Below are positions 55,300 through 64,000 of a DNA stretch of 64,000 nt, piece by piece (the stretch's first letter is position 1; the number at the start of each line of letters is the position of its first letter). Origin of the DNA: Bromus sterilis (lineage: Eukaryota > Streptophyta > Magnoliopsida > Poales > Poaceae); assembly GCA_950022295.1 (NCBI GenBank), contig OX465601.1, positions 74,595,501-74,659,500 on the forward strand, in the 5' to 3' direction. Below the pieces are notes generated by a model, which saw nothing but the letters and a program-made list of their open reading frames with translations, did not search any database and was not told the DNA's origin. Position numbers and translations under genes: made by a program.

Positions 55300-55870
55300 C
55301 TTGCTGCTGTGGCGAGCCCTTGTGTGTTGCGAATGCGAAGAGCGCCTGGGGGGGGGTGACTGCCGCAGCGAGCCCCCGAGTGCCAATTTTGTTTTAGGTC
55401 GCGATTGCGAAGAACGCCTCGGGGGGTGGCTGCTGCGGCGAGCCCCCGAGTGCCAATTTTGTTAGGTCGCGACTGCGAAGAACGCCTCGGGGGGCGGCTG
55501 CTGCGGCGAGCCCCCGAGTGCCAATTTTGTTTATGTCGCGATTGCGAAGAACACCTCGGGGGGGGGCTGCTACGGCGAGCCCCCGAGTGCCAATTTTGTT
55601 TATGTCGCGATTGCGAAGAACGCCTGGGGGGGGGGGGCGGCTGCTGCGGCGAGCCCCCGAGTGCCAATTTTGTTAGGTCGCGATTGCGAAGAATGCCTCG
55701 GGGGGTGGCTGCTGCGGTGAGCCCCCGAGTGCCAATTTTGTTAGGTCGCGATTGCGAAGAACGCCTCGGGGGGTGGCTGCTGCGGCGAGCCCCCGAGTGC
55801 CAATTTTGTTAGGTCGCGATTGCGAAGAACGCCTCGGGGGGTGGCTGCTGCGGCGAGCCCCCGAGTGCCA
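55300..55870 (-). repeat. PPT-like tandem array of Gypsy B
   Basis: About eight units of roughly 66-71 bp (plus strand GTCGCGATTGCGAAGAACGC, then CTCGGGGGGTGGCTGCTGCG, then GCGAGCCCCCGAGTGCCAAT). In element orientation each unit starts CACTCGGGGGCTCG, the PPT-like core also seen in C1 and C3. It lies between the 3' end of the accessory gene and the protease, where pol should be. Confidence 0.9.
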
Positions 55871-56049
55871 GTGAATCAATTTTTGGAGAAACATTTTTCA
55901 ATATTTTTCCTGGTGTTTCTTACATTTAGTAAGAATTGGGGGGGGGGTCTGATGAGGACAGTCCCCTTTATTAAAACGGCGGCGTGGTAGCCTTAAGGGC
56001 TAGATGGCTTCTTCTCCGAGTGCTCGGGTCCTCCGGGTGGTAGCTTCTT
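55871..56049. other. Junction between array and protease in Gypsy B
   Basis: Short noncoding spacer with a G-run at 55939. Here an autonomous relative would have RT, RNase H and integrase; none of it remains. Confidence 0.5.
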
Positions 56050-56690
56050 CTACGGGAGCGCTTCTTCTGCGGGTCCCGCGATCTCGCTGGCTTGGTGGGC
56101 TCCAAAGGCCTCTGATATCTTGTGGAATTCCTTGTCGCAGCGGTCGGACCTGACGAAACTGCCGCTGATTGTGATGACCCCATGAGGGCCTATCATCTTT
56201 AGCTTAAGGTAGGCGTAGTGAGGCACTGCCATGAAGCGGGCGAAGGCCGGTCGTCCGAGGATTGCGTGGTACTGCGACTTCCAGTGGACCACTTCGAAGT
56301 CTAGGATCTCCTTGCGGAAGTTGGTCGCATCGCCAAAGACCACTTCCAGGCTTATTTTTCCCAGAGGGTAGACTGCTTTTCCTGGCACAATCCCGTGGAA
56401 GGTTGTGCTTGAGGATTTCAGCGCGGAGCTCTGGATTAGCATTTCTTCGAGTGTCCTTGTGTAGATGATGTTGATCCCGCTGCCACCGTCCATGAACACT
56501 CGCGACATGTCTTAGTTCCCAATTCTGGCTTCGAGCACTAGTGCGGCGTGTCCTGGTCGAGGGATGGCAGGCGGGTGGTCCTCCCGAGAGAAGGTAATTT
56601 CTGTCTCAGACCCGCGCAAGTACTCCGGGACCGCGGGGTGCGAGGAGGCTACGAGAAAAACTTGTCTTGTGACCTGCTTCTGCTGCCTAT
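56050..56690 (-). pseudogene. Protease of Gypsy B
   Basis: Minus strand. ITFSREDHPPAIPRPGHAAL leads to a TAA (about 56512), then SRVFMDGGSGINIIYTRTLE with the DGGS active site at about 56,490, the flap-like segment TTFHGIVPGKAVYPLG and AILGRPAFARFM. It ends at 56050 shortly after GVITISGSFVRSD. Very similar to the C1 protease. RT does not follow. Confidence 0.8.
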
Positions 56691-58833
56691 TTGAAGGCCT
56701 GCCTTCTTGTATCATGTAGATCCTGCCGTGGGCTTCTGGATACTGCTCCTCTGCATCTGGTGTCCTGCGCCGTTGCTGGATTGCGACCACTTTCCTTGTT
56801 GGCAGGGGAGGGGCTGGTGGTGCGTCGTGGGCGATGGGCCCGACTGCTATGCTCGCGAGTGGCTGGGCCGTTGTTGTCGCAGATCAACTTTTTTTCCTCA
56901 GCCAACTCGTTGAAGCTTCTGCAGTTCCTGAGGGTGTTTCCTGATCTGAGCTCCCCTCGTTCGTTTCTGAATCCGCGTATCGAGCACGGTCCGTCGAGTT
57001 GTTCTTTGGCCGAGCGGTATATTTTAGTGCTGTCGCGCAGCTGCCTCGTCCTCCAGTCTCGTTTCTGAGCTTGGTGCGTATCTTCGAGGCTGTCTCTTCT
57101 CTGGGTTCTGCTGTCGTCGCGATGCATGCCGTCTCTGTCGTCTGGGAAGCCGGCGGCGACCATGTCGGGTCCTCTGTCGTCGTAGAAACCGCGTCTGGAT
57201 CGCTTCCTTCGTCGGTCGAGTCCTCTTTCTCCATTGTGATAGTCGTAGTCGTGCTCTGAGCGTGCGGTGTGGATTTCTGTTTCGTTGCGAACATAATCCT
57301 CGCCGTCCGCCCAGCTGTTGGCTTGCTCCAGCAGCCTTGCGAGTGTTCGGACTTTCATCTGTCCGAGCTGTTCCTTGAATTCGATGCGCTGCAGGCCTCG
57401 CCTGAACGCGTCGATTGCGCTTTCGTCTGATATGTCTTCTGCTGAATTCTTGAGTATGGTTCACCGCTGGATGTAGGCTCGCAGGGTTTCCCTGGTTCCT
57501 TGCTTGCATGCTCGTAGCTCCTCGAGCGATGCCGATCGCTTGTATGTGGATTTGAAGTTTTCTATGAAGGCTTCATGGAACTGCCTCCATGAGCTGATGG
57601 ATCCTCGCGGGAGATTCTTCAACCAGTGTCGTGCCGAGCTCTCGAGCATGAGCTGCACGTACTGCATTGCCGTGACGTTGGTCCCTCGCTGGAACTTGAC
57701 TGCTGTTAAGTAGTCGTCGAGCCATGCCTCTCGCTCCTCGAGTCCATTGTATTTTAGCGTTGTGGAGTTCAATTTGAACCCACTCGGCATTCGTGTCTCG
57801 CGTATGTAACGCATGAAGCATAATGCTCCGCATGGCTCAATTTCTTCGTCGAAGGCTTCTTCGTCCGAGTACTCTTCACGTGCTGCGCGTCTTCGTCTGC
57901 TGCGGTTGACTTTGTTATGTGTGATGTTGTCCCGCGCGTCTCGTCGACTGCTGCGGCGCCTGTTGTCGTTGTCGTCGCTGTCGTGCTTCATGTTTCTGTC
58001 GAAGCGTTTGCGCCAGTCATCGCTGCTGTCGTCGTCATCGGGTGAGTTGGGGTCCCTGTCTGGTGTCCTCTCGCGGGTCGGTCGCTTTGCACTTGATTTT
58101 TTGGGTGCTGAGGCGGCGATGGCGTCTTTCATTATCTGCAAGGCCATCGATGTGTTGCGGTCTGGTCTGGTCTGCCTATTTTTCTGGGCGCGAGACAGGT
58201 AGTCTCGAGCGCTGATAAGGGCTTCTGCTGGTGTGAGGGGTTCCTCTTCGTCGTCCTCCTCTTCTAGCTTGAAGTCGTCGTCGAGCTTCCGAACCACTCT
58301 CTTCTTGTCTGTTCGTCGCAGGTTGCTGAATTTCGATTTATTGCGGAGGGGGAACCGTGATCCGGAGAGTCGTCTCTTGGAGGTGGCTTGCGATTGCTTT
58401 TCCGCTCGGCGACCACCCTTTCTTGCTTCTCCAACTCTAGGCGTCGTTGTCTCGCTTGCTGGGTTAGCTCGCTTGTCAACTTGTTGTATGCCCTGAGCTC
58501 GTCCCTTGTTGCGCTTGCCGGTAGTAACTTGCCGTGTTCGACTGCGTCCTTTACTCTGGCCATTGATTCTTTGGACAGGTATATTCGCTCTTTGGGAGGG
58601 TCGTCCACCGCCGTACTCGGGGTTTGTTGCTTGCTGCTTGATGGCTCGTTGCCCTTGCATTTGCTCTGTTCTTGTCCCTGTGGTACTTTCATTGGTATGC
58701 TTCCCACTTCTCCCAGCTTCACGACGGTCTTGCTGGTGGTCCCAGACTCTTTTTTGTTGCCGTTGACCTGGCGAGTGTTCGGGTCGTCTTCTTGGCCCTT
58801 GCCGTTTGCTGATGGTGTGTCGGTTTCTGCCAT
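56691..58833 (-). pseudogene. gag of Gypsy B
   Basis: Minus strand. ATG 58833 (MAETDTPSANGKG) starts a charged N-terminus with a helical segment (ELTQQARQRRLELEKQERVV). A frameshift near 58,300 leads to a frame running to 57461 with acidic runs and the retrotransposon gag domain (RMPSGFKLNSTTLKYNG, WLDDYLTAVKFQRG, ARHWLKNLPRGSI, QFHEAFIENFKSTY). A TGA (Trp codon changed) at 57461 interrupts it; the C-terminus continues to 56690 (LEQANSWADGEDYVRNE, Arg/Asp-rich). The central gag domain, deleted in C1 and C3, is kept here. Confidence 0.8.
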
Positions 58834-59281
58834 GAACACCTGAGATGGTGCCCTGAGTGCCTTATTGCTCGCGCGTGTGATGCTGCTTTTCCAGGCCGGA
58901 GGTCCACCCGAGCGGTCGCGGGTGACGTGAAGCCTTGGGTTGGGTGGGCAGTCGCGGCTGGCTCGAAGGGTGGCCGCGCGGGTGGCGACTGCGTCGATTG
59001 TTGCTGTAGATGTCGTCACGGGTGCTCGGGCGTCGTCCGTGAGGCAGAGAGCGCCCCAGTGGTTGATGTAGATCTGATATGCTCCGAAGATCAGGTTGAT
59101 GCCGGAGCGGAGGTCGGCGAAGACTGGTCGGAGAGTCTAAAGGTGGGCCGTGAAATCGAGGGACCCAAACAGATCGGATTCCGCCTGGGTCGTCAGATCG
59201 AAAAGTGCTGGTGAAGTCGTCGCGTCGGCAGGTGTTGAAGATGCTGGTGAGGCCGCCGAGATCGCGTTCCCAACCTGTGCG

Positions 59282-59302
59282 GTTCCCACAGACGGCGCCA
59301 AT
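59282..59302 (-). other. Primer-binding site of Gypsy B
   Basis: On the minus strand TTGGCGCCGTCTGTGGGAA next to the 5' LTR, identical in type to C1 and C3. Confidence 0.8.
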
Positions 59303-59750
59303 TGACGGGGATGTACCCCGGCAAATCCCATGGTCAGGGACCCCTGGGTTAGTCATGAGAGGCACAGGTTGGACGATAGCTCGTCGGCTAACAGGAGGAT
59401 ACGTTCCCGCTCGATGTTATTGATTGGAGATGGCGATTACAGAGAAGCCAAGGCTAAGGCGCACAAGGCTAGGGTTACAGATTGTGTATTGCTTGATCTC
59501 GACGTCTCGCCTCCTAGCCTTTATATACTAGGCTAGGTCTCGGAGAGTCCGTCCTGGATTACAGATGAGGTTTCCTAACCCTGATCTTGTTCCGTACGGC
59601 AAGTTTGCACCTTCCGTATGAGTCGCGGACTCCTACGTCGGTGCCACTAGTGGGCCAAGGCTGAGCCCAGGCGACATCTTTGTGGGCCTCCTGTCTTCGG
59701 GTACACCGGGTAGGCTCATCCATAGGAGTCGTGGGGTCACCCCCTCGTCA
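59303..59750 (-). repeat. 5' LTR of Gypsy B
   Basis: 448 bp, TGACGGGG to CCTCGTCA on the plus strand, followed by GGTGG. Confidence 0.93.
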
Positions 59751-59755
59751 GGTGG

Positions 59756-60057
59756 CCATCCACCTATTCACATCAACCGAGAGAGGATGTCCCTCTTCCA
59801 CAACCACGTTGTCTAGGTCCTCCTCTTTGAACCCTAGCTAGTTCTTTCATCATGGAGTCCACCTCCTCCAATCCTTTGATGTTCCATCCATCCTGTTCCC
59901 TAACCCAACCAGACAACCATGATCTTGCCGGGGCCTTGATGTGAGCCCTAAACTCCCCAAATTCCGGCCTCAGCCAAGACGTCCTCGAAAACCTATCAAG
60001 AATCGCCCTAGAGCAACTGTCAATGAATACTCCTTGCGGGAGCCCCGCGAGGATCAC
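59756..60057 (-). pseudogene. Unrecognised coding-like fragment upstream of RPN9
   Basis: A 94-codon minus-strand frame starting MILAGLPQGVFIDSC with natural-looking composition (Trp- and Arg-containing, e.g. RSWLSGWVREQDGWNIKGLE). I do not recognise it. It may be a fragment of the LINE-like/DUF4283 sequence left of Gypsy B or an eroded host gene piece. No promoter or splice signals stand out. Confidence 0.3.
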
Positions 60058-60430
60058 TTTTAGTGGGCTAGCGCACTCTCAATCGCCGCCACGTATCGCG
60101 TGCTGAACGCTTCCTCAAATTTTATTTTTATTTTATGTGTTTTCGGGGTTAGACGGGTGTTTTCCCTTTATTTTGGCTTTTCGTTTGGATTTCCCTAAAT
60201 TTTGAAGATTTTGTTTGAAAATTTACTGTTGTGTAAGAAACACGTTTTTCTTCTACGAGAGGCATACATCTACTTTTTGAAGGCACAAGTTTACCTTCAC
60301 GAGCCGAAAAAGAAAAAAAACATTTTTTTAATTAAAAACACAATTATACCATTCGTTTTTTTAGATAGAATTATACCATTCGTGAGGGCATAGATTTACT
60401 TTAGCAGATCAATAATAGTCTGGGCCTCTT
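60058..60430. other. AT-rich intergenic spacer
   Basis: T- and A-rich sequence with homopolymer runs (60306-60335) and a short direct repeat (ATTATACCATTCGT, 60342 and 60369). Segments such as TACGAGAGGCA and AAGGCACAAG recall a short repeat often seen in grass intergenic DNA. No gene seen. Confidence 0.35.
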
Positions 60431-60482
60431 GTGGCATTGCCTCATCGGCTGGGCCGGCTGGGCAATATAGAGGGGGTGCGAG

Positions 60483-60498
60483 CACACACACACACACC
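60483..60498 (+). repeat. (CA)n microsatellite in the RPN9 promoter or 5' leader
   Basis: Eight CA units near a TATA-like AATATAGAG (60464). Possibly transcribed as part of the leader. Confidence 0.7.
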
Positions 60499-60608
60499 CT
60501 CCTTCTCTCGTTGTTGTTGTTGGCGTCGCCACCGGCTCGGCTTCTTCCACCCGTACCCCCGTAGATTGATTTTCCATCCGGGTCCCTTCCGTTCGTTCCA
60601 CGGCAAGT

Positions 60609-60625
60609 ATCCATCCATCCATCCG
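60609..60625 (+). repeat. (ATCC)n microsatellite in the RPN9 5' leader
   Basis: Four ATCC units, upstream of the start codon. Confidence 0.7.
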
Positions 60626-60852
60626 TCGCACGGTGAGCTGCTGCCGCTGCCCAGGCCTAGTCCAATTTCCCTTCTCGTTTGTATCGTCCAAACCTAGGGT
60701 TTTACTTTCATCTTCCTCGCCTCGCCGCATTGCTCTTGTTTCTTCCAGTTGCCGGTTGTTGTTACCCTCCCCCTCCCCAAACCCTAACGGAAAAAGGCCT
60801 CTTCAGATTCAGGTCCACCCTCCGCCCGCCCCTGCTCTCGTCGTCGGCGGCC

Positions 60853-63695
60853 ATGGCGCTGAACTACGTGGAGGCGCAGCGGCAGGCGCGGCCGGACCTC
60901 GGCGACTGGTACGCCGACCTCTCCGACCTCTACCAGCGCAAGCTCTGGCACCAGCTCACCCTCAAGCTCGACCAGTTCCTCCAGATCCCGGCCGCGCAGG
61001 TACCTACCCCCTCCCACCGGCTTCTCCCTTCTCTCTCTACAACCTGGAACCTAGATGTAGATGTAGGCTCTAGAATCTAGATGCGCCGTCAGTTGGCATG
61101 CGGCAACGCATGCGCTGCGCCTCACACGCTCTAATTCGATTTCGGGCGCTATTTAGGACTGATTTGGTTCGCTACGGCAATTACCTGTTTCTCCTGCAGA
61201 CCGGCGACACGCTCATACAGCTCTACAACAATTTCATCTCCGATTTCGAGACGAAAATCAACCTGCTCAAACTCGCCCAGTTCGCGGTCATAGCCTCGCG
61301 CCAGTATCCCGACAAGGATGCCGCCGTCGCCTTCCTCGAGGGGATTATCACCAAGCTCCGCGAGACCAGGGAGCTGCGGATCAATGAGCCTATCCTCCAC
61401 GTCAAGATGCAGATCGCGGCAATTCACCTCGACAAAGGGAACCACAAGGAGTGCAAGAACCTGCTGGAGGAAGGGAAGACCACCCTGGATGGCATGACTG
61501 ATGTGGATCCAACGGTCCACGCTAGCTTCTACTGGATATCGTCTCAGTACCATAAGTCGCTCCAAGAGTTTGCTGAGTTCTATAAGAACGCGCTTCTCTA
61601 TCTCGCCTACACAACCGTAGGGTCTCTCTCAGAGTCGTTTAAGCTGGTAAGTTTTGCGGTTGACAACATCATCAATTGTACAACAAAAGAATATGTTTTA
61701 TTCAGTCCTTTCTTTTAGCCTGAAATGTGCCGTGGGTGTTATTTCTGTTGATATTTGATACTTATTGTCTTGCAACAGGACTTGGCATTTGATCTTTCCC
61801 TTGCAGCCTTGCTGGGGGACAACATCTACAACTTTGGGGAATTGTTAGCTCACCCTATTGTAAGTATAGCCTTTTTGCCGAATTAAGTATTGCTTGCTTG
61901 TGCACGATTTTATTGTTCCCAGCCCATAATTGAAGCATTTGTAGTTTGTTATTTGCCTATTGTGTATTTCATCTATTCCACTTGCTTCTAGATTCTGTTA
62001 CTTATATCTTTCCACATACTTGATCGTTTTGCCAAATGTCAATTTCTTTCGAATACTGCACCACAAGTATCAAAGTGATGGGTTTTGAGGAACCCAGCGC
62101 TGCAGGGTGCCTTTCAAAGTAGCAAACGCAAATACTAGCAGTATTAATCGTTGAATTATCATCGGCAACTATTTTAGTTGGTGTATGCAGTTATAAGCGA
62201 GAGGTACAGTCTGTGCTATGCAAAAGTTGGACAGAATAGTTGTGACATGCTTGTATAAAAATGGATGCACTATATCTACTCATCGACCGTGATTGTCAAT
62301 ACAGAGGGTTCTTTTGGTTAACACATATGTAGGAAACTACCTTTTAGTTGGACAAGTAATTTGGGCATATACTACTATGTCTGTTTTAAGACAAGCTGAT
62401 TAGTAGAACATCAACATCGTTCCTTCTAGATTTGAATTAATCTTGTTTGAAACTTTTCATGCCTGAAATAGTGAAATTATTATTGTTTGTATGTTAGATC
62501 AATAGTCTTACTGGGACCAAGGTGGAGTGGGTCTATCACATTTTACAAGCATTCAACACCGGCAACCTAGCTCGCTATCAAGAGCTTTGTGGGGTTCACA
62601 AAGCTGCACTTCTCGCACAGCCTGCATTGGTGCATAATGCACAGAAGCTGCTTGAGAAGATCAATATTCTGTGTCTGATGGAGATAATCTTCAGGTACCA
62701 TTCGTTGGCTATTACTTCCCAATACCACCTCCATTTCCTGTCATATTTTCCCCTAATATTTTGTGTCATGTTGCATTCTGTAGCCGGCCATCAGAAGATA
62801 GAACTATCCCATTAACTGTTATTGCTGAGCAGACTAAGCTTTCGACCAGCGAAGTGGAATGTCTTCTTATGAAGAGCCTCTCGGTAACTCCATTTCCTGA
62901 ATTCTTCTGTCATAAGATTTCCATTTCATGTTTACAGAAACTTCCTTTCCGGTTAGACCAAGGTCACTTCAAACGTTCTTTGTGTATTTTGTTGTATACT
63001 TCTTGTTTTATGCTTGCAGTATTTAATCTTATGGCTTGGGAATCAGAACCCAACACATGTTTAGATGGGGGTGGTTATGGAGCAGCAATGTTTGATAATA
63101 AACATAAAAGAACATATCACTGTATAGTTCCTCTCTGTTCACTTGTGATGTACAGTACTATTTAGGGGTTATTAAAAACTATTGATTTCTTATGGCAAAT
63201 CAACTGTTGTTGTGCGAGGTATAAATGTTTTCATGTGTTTCATATCTTGGTTATTTTATTGCTATATTCAACTGTTTGTATTGTATGTTCATTCTTTCAT
63301 TACTTCCCATCTGTTTCAGAATGTTTGATGCCACTTCACGCCTGTTTCAGTGTTTCCTTCCAAATTTTATGCATCAGTTGCAGTAGTAATGTTGTCCCTG
63401 AATGTTCCTTGGAGCCAAAATTGTGTTTCCTCTCTAGTTGAAACAGCAGTGGAGTCCCTGAATTGCATATCCATTTGAAACACTAACATATATTTCTTGT
63501 CCATTGCAGGTCCATCTCATAGAAGGAATAATCGATGAAGTCGACAGCACGGTTCACGTCTCGTGGGTCCAGCCTAGAGTACTTGGAATCCCACAAGTGA
63601 AGGCATTGCGCGAGCGGCTGGACTCATGGGTCGGCAAAGTGCACACCACGCTGTTGTCCATAGAGGCAGAGACCCCTGATCTCGTGGCAGCCTAA
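60853..63695 (+). CDS. RPN9: 26S proteasome non-ATPase regulatory subunit RPN9 (PSMD13 homologue), complete, six exons
   Basis: Exons 60853-60999, 61200-61646, 61779-61859, 62498-62694, 62784-62883, 63510-63695; all introns are GT-AG and phases join to one 385-residue protein, the usual length for RPN9. ATG context is GCCATGG. The N-terminus MALNYVEAQRQARPDLGDWY and the helical-repeat region (LIQLYNNFISDFETKINLLK) lead to a PCI/winged-helix part (INILCLMEIIFSRPSEDRTI, EVECLLMKSLSVHLIEGIID) and the conserved end VHTTLLSIEAETPDLVAA. RPN9 is a scaffold subunit of the 19S lid, acting in cytosol and nucleus in ubiquitin-dependent degradation. The gene shows no damage. The upstream region has two microsatellites. 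Confidence 0.95.
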
Positions 63696-64000
63696 CTTGT
63701 TGGCGAAAAAGCTTTTGCAATAGGCTTTGGTTTGGTTGTCATGAGGAAGGCGGCGGTGTAAAATGAGAGATGATCTTGATGGCTGTGCTGCTTGTACCAG
63801 CCCTTTTCTGGATAACGAAAACCTGTTGCCTTGGTGCGTCCTATTGATCGATCTGGACTTGTAACTTCTTCTACCATCACGGATTGAAACAGAGAAATCA
63901 TGCCGGCAGAGGGTGTCACTAGTTTTTCCAGTTGAACTTTATAATCTGTAATCCAGCTGTTTGCCATTTTTTCTGTTCCATTGTGCTATGGACATGGACG
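63696..64000 (+). other. 3' untranslated region of RPN9
   Basis: AT-richer sequence after the stop with weak poly(A)-type signals (e.g. near 63,940). No other feature seen to the window edge. Confidence 0.5.

Larger units (their letters stand above)
49538..59750 (-). mobile_element. Gypsy B: non-autonomous element with gag, protease and antisense accessory gene but no pol
   Basis: 10,213 bp with a perfect duplication GGTGG (49533-49537 and 59751-59755). LTRs 49538-49976 and 59303-59750 belong to the same family as those of C1 and C3. On the minus strand: LTR, PBS, gag, protease, then directly a tandem array; on the plus strand the spliced PF04195-like accessory gene; then 62-bp repeats, conserved subterminal block, PPT and LTR. 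No RT, RNase H or integrase can be found. LTRs differ at about 14 positions plus a short indel (about 3%). Confidence 0.93.

Noticed and set aside
62671..63165. ORF of 164 codons inside RPN9
   Set aside because: It runs through intron 4, exon 5 and intron 5 in a frame that matches RPN9 only over the exon.

Overview
This is plant nuclear DNA, almost certainly from a grass and most likely the Pooideae (Triticeae or oat relatives). The evidence is a GC-rich first exon in a spliced gene with GT-AG introns, a BARE-1/Angela-type copia LTR, and the 'TGATACGTC...ACGTATCTATAATTT' LTR family. Two host genes bracket the window. At the left edge is the 3' part of a SAM-dependent methyltransferase gene (+). 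At the right edge is a complete six-exon gene for the 26S proteasome subunit RPN9 (+). Almost everything between them is nested LTR retrotransposons.

Layout. At about 2.04 kb a decayed DUF4283/CCHC zinc-knuckle pseudogene begins. It is split by a 43.9-kb Gypsy nest and resumes at 45,963. The host of the nest is Gypsy A (2,105-45,957, minus strand, TSD ACGAG). It has gag, protease, RT, RNase H, a second RNase H and integrase on the minus strand, plus an oppositely oriented, spliced accessory gene (aORF) on the plus strand near its 3' LTR. This layout fits the Tat lineage. Gypsy A received a solo LTR (8,222-8,659, TSD TTGAG), element C2 (8,758-19,555, TSD GGGAC) whose left LTR was hit by element C1 (8,952-17,001, TSD CTTGG), element C3 (23,214-40,140, TSD ACGGG), and a 1.6-kb solo LTR inside its own 5' LTR (43,787-45,403). 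C3 in turn received an Angela/BARE-like solo LTR inside its integrase (25,552-27,245, TSD CAGTC) and a copia element D inside its right LTR (31,354-39,809, TSD TAGTG). To the right lie a second solo LTR of the TGATACG family (46,942-48,611, TSD CCACC) and a separate element, Gypsy B (49,538-59,750, minus strand, TSD GGTGG), which has gag and protease but no RT, RNase H or integrase.

Gene content. No retroelement here looks autonomous. Copia D is closest: one reading frame with two nonsense codons and an altered protease motif. Most interesting is what the Gypsy elements carry in antisense. A and B hold a multi-exon gene of the 'putative gypsy type transposon' (PF04195-like) class. C1 and C3, which share LTRs and the 3' subterminal region with B, instead hold a 208-codon gene with a B3-like DNA-binding domain and, in C3, an obvious TATA box.

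A conserved bipartite stem-loop is found in Gypsy A (twice), B, C1, C2 (twice) and C3 (twice). Its stems are kept although their sequences differ, so compensatory changes are visible. In A and B it lies in the same (third) intron of the accessory gene. I regard this as the best candidate for something undescribed in the window. LTR differences counted by eye are about 2-4% for every element I compared, so the nest is young.
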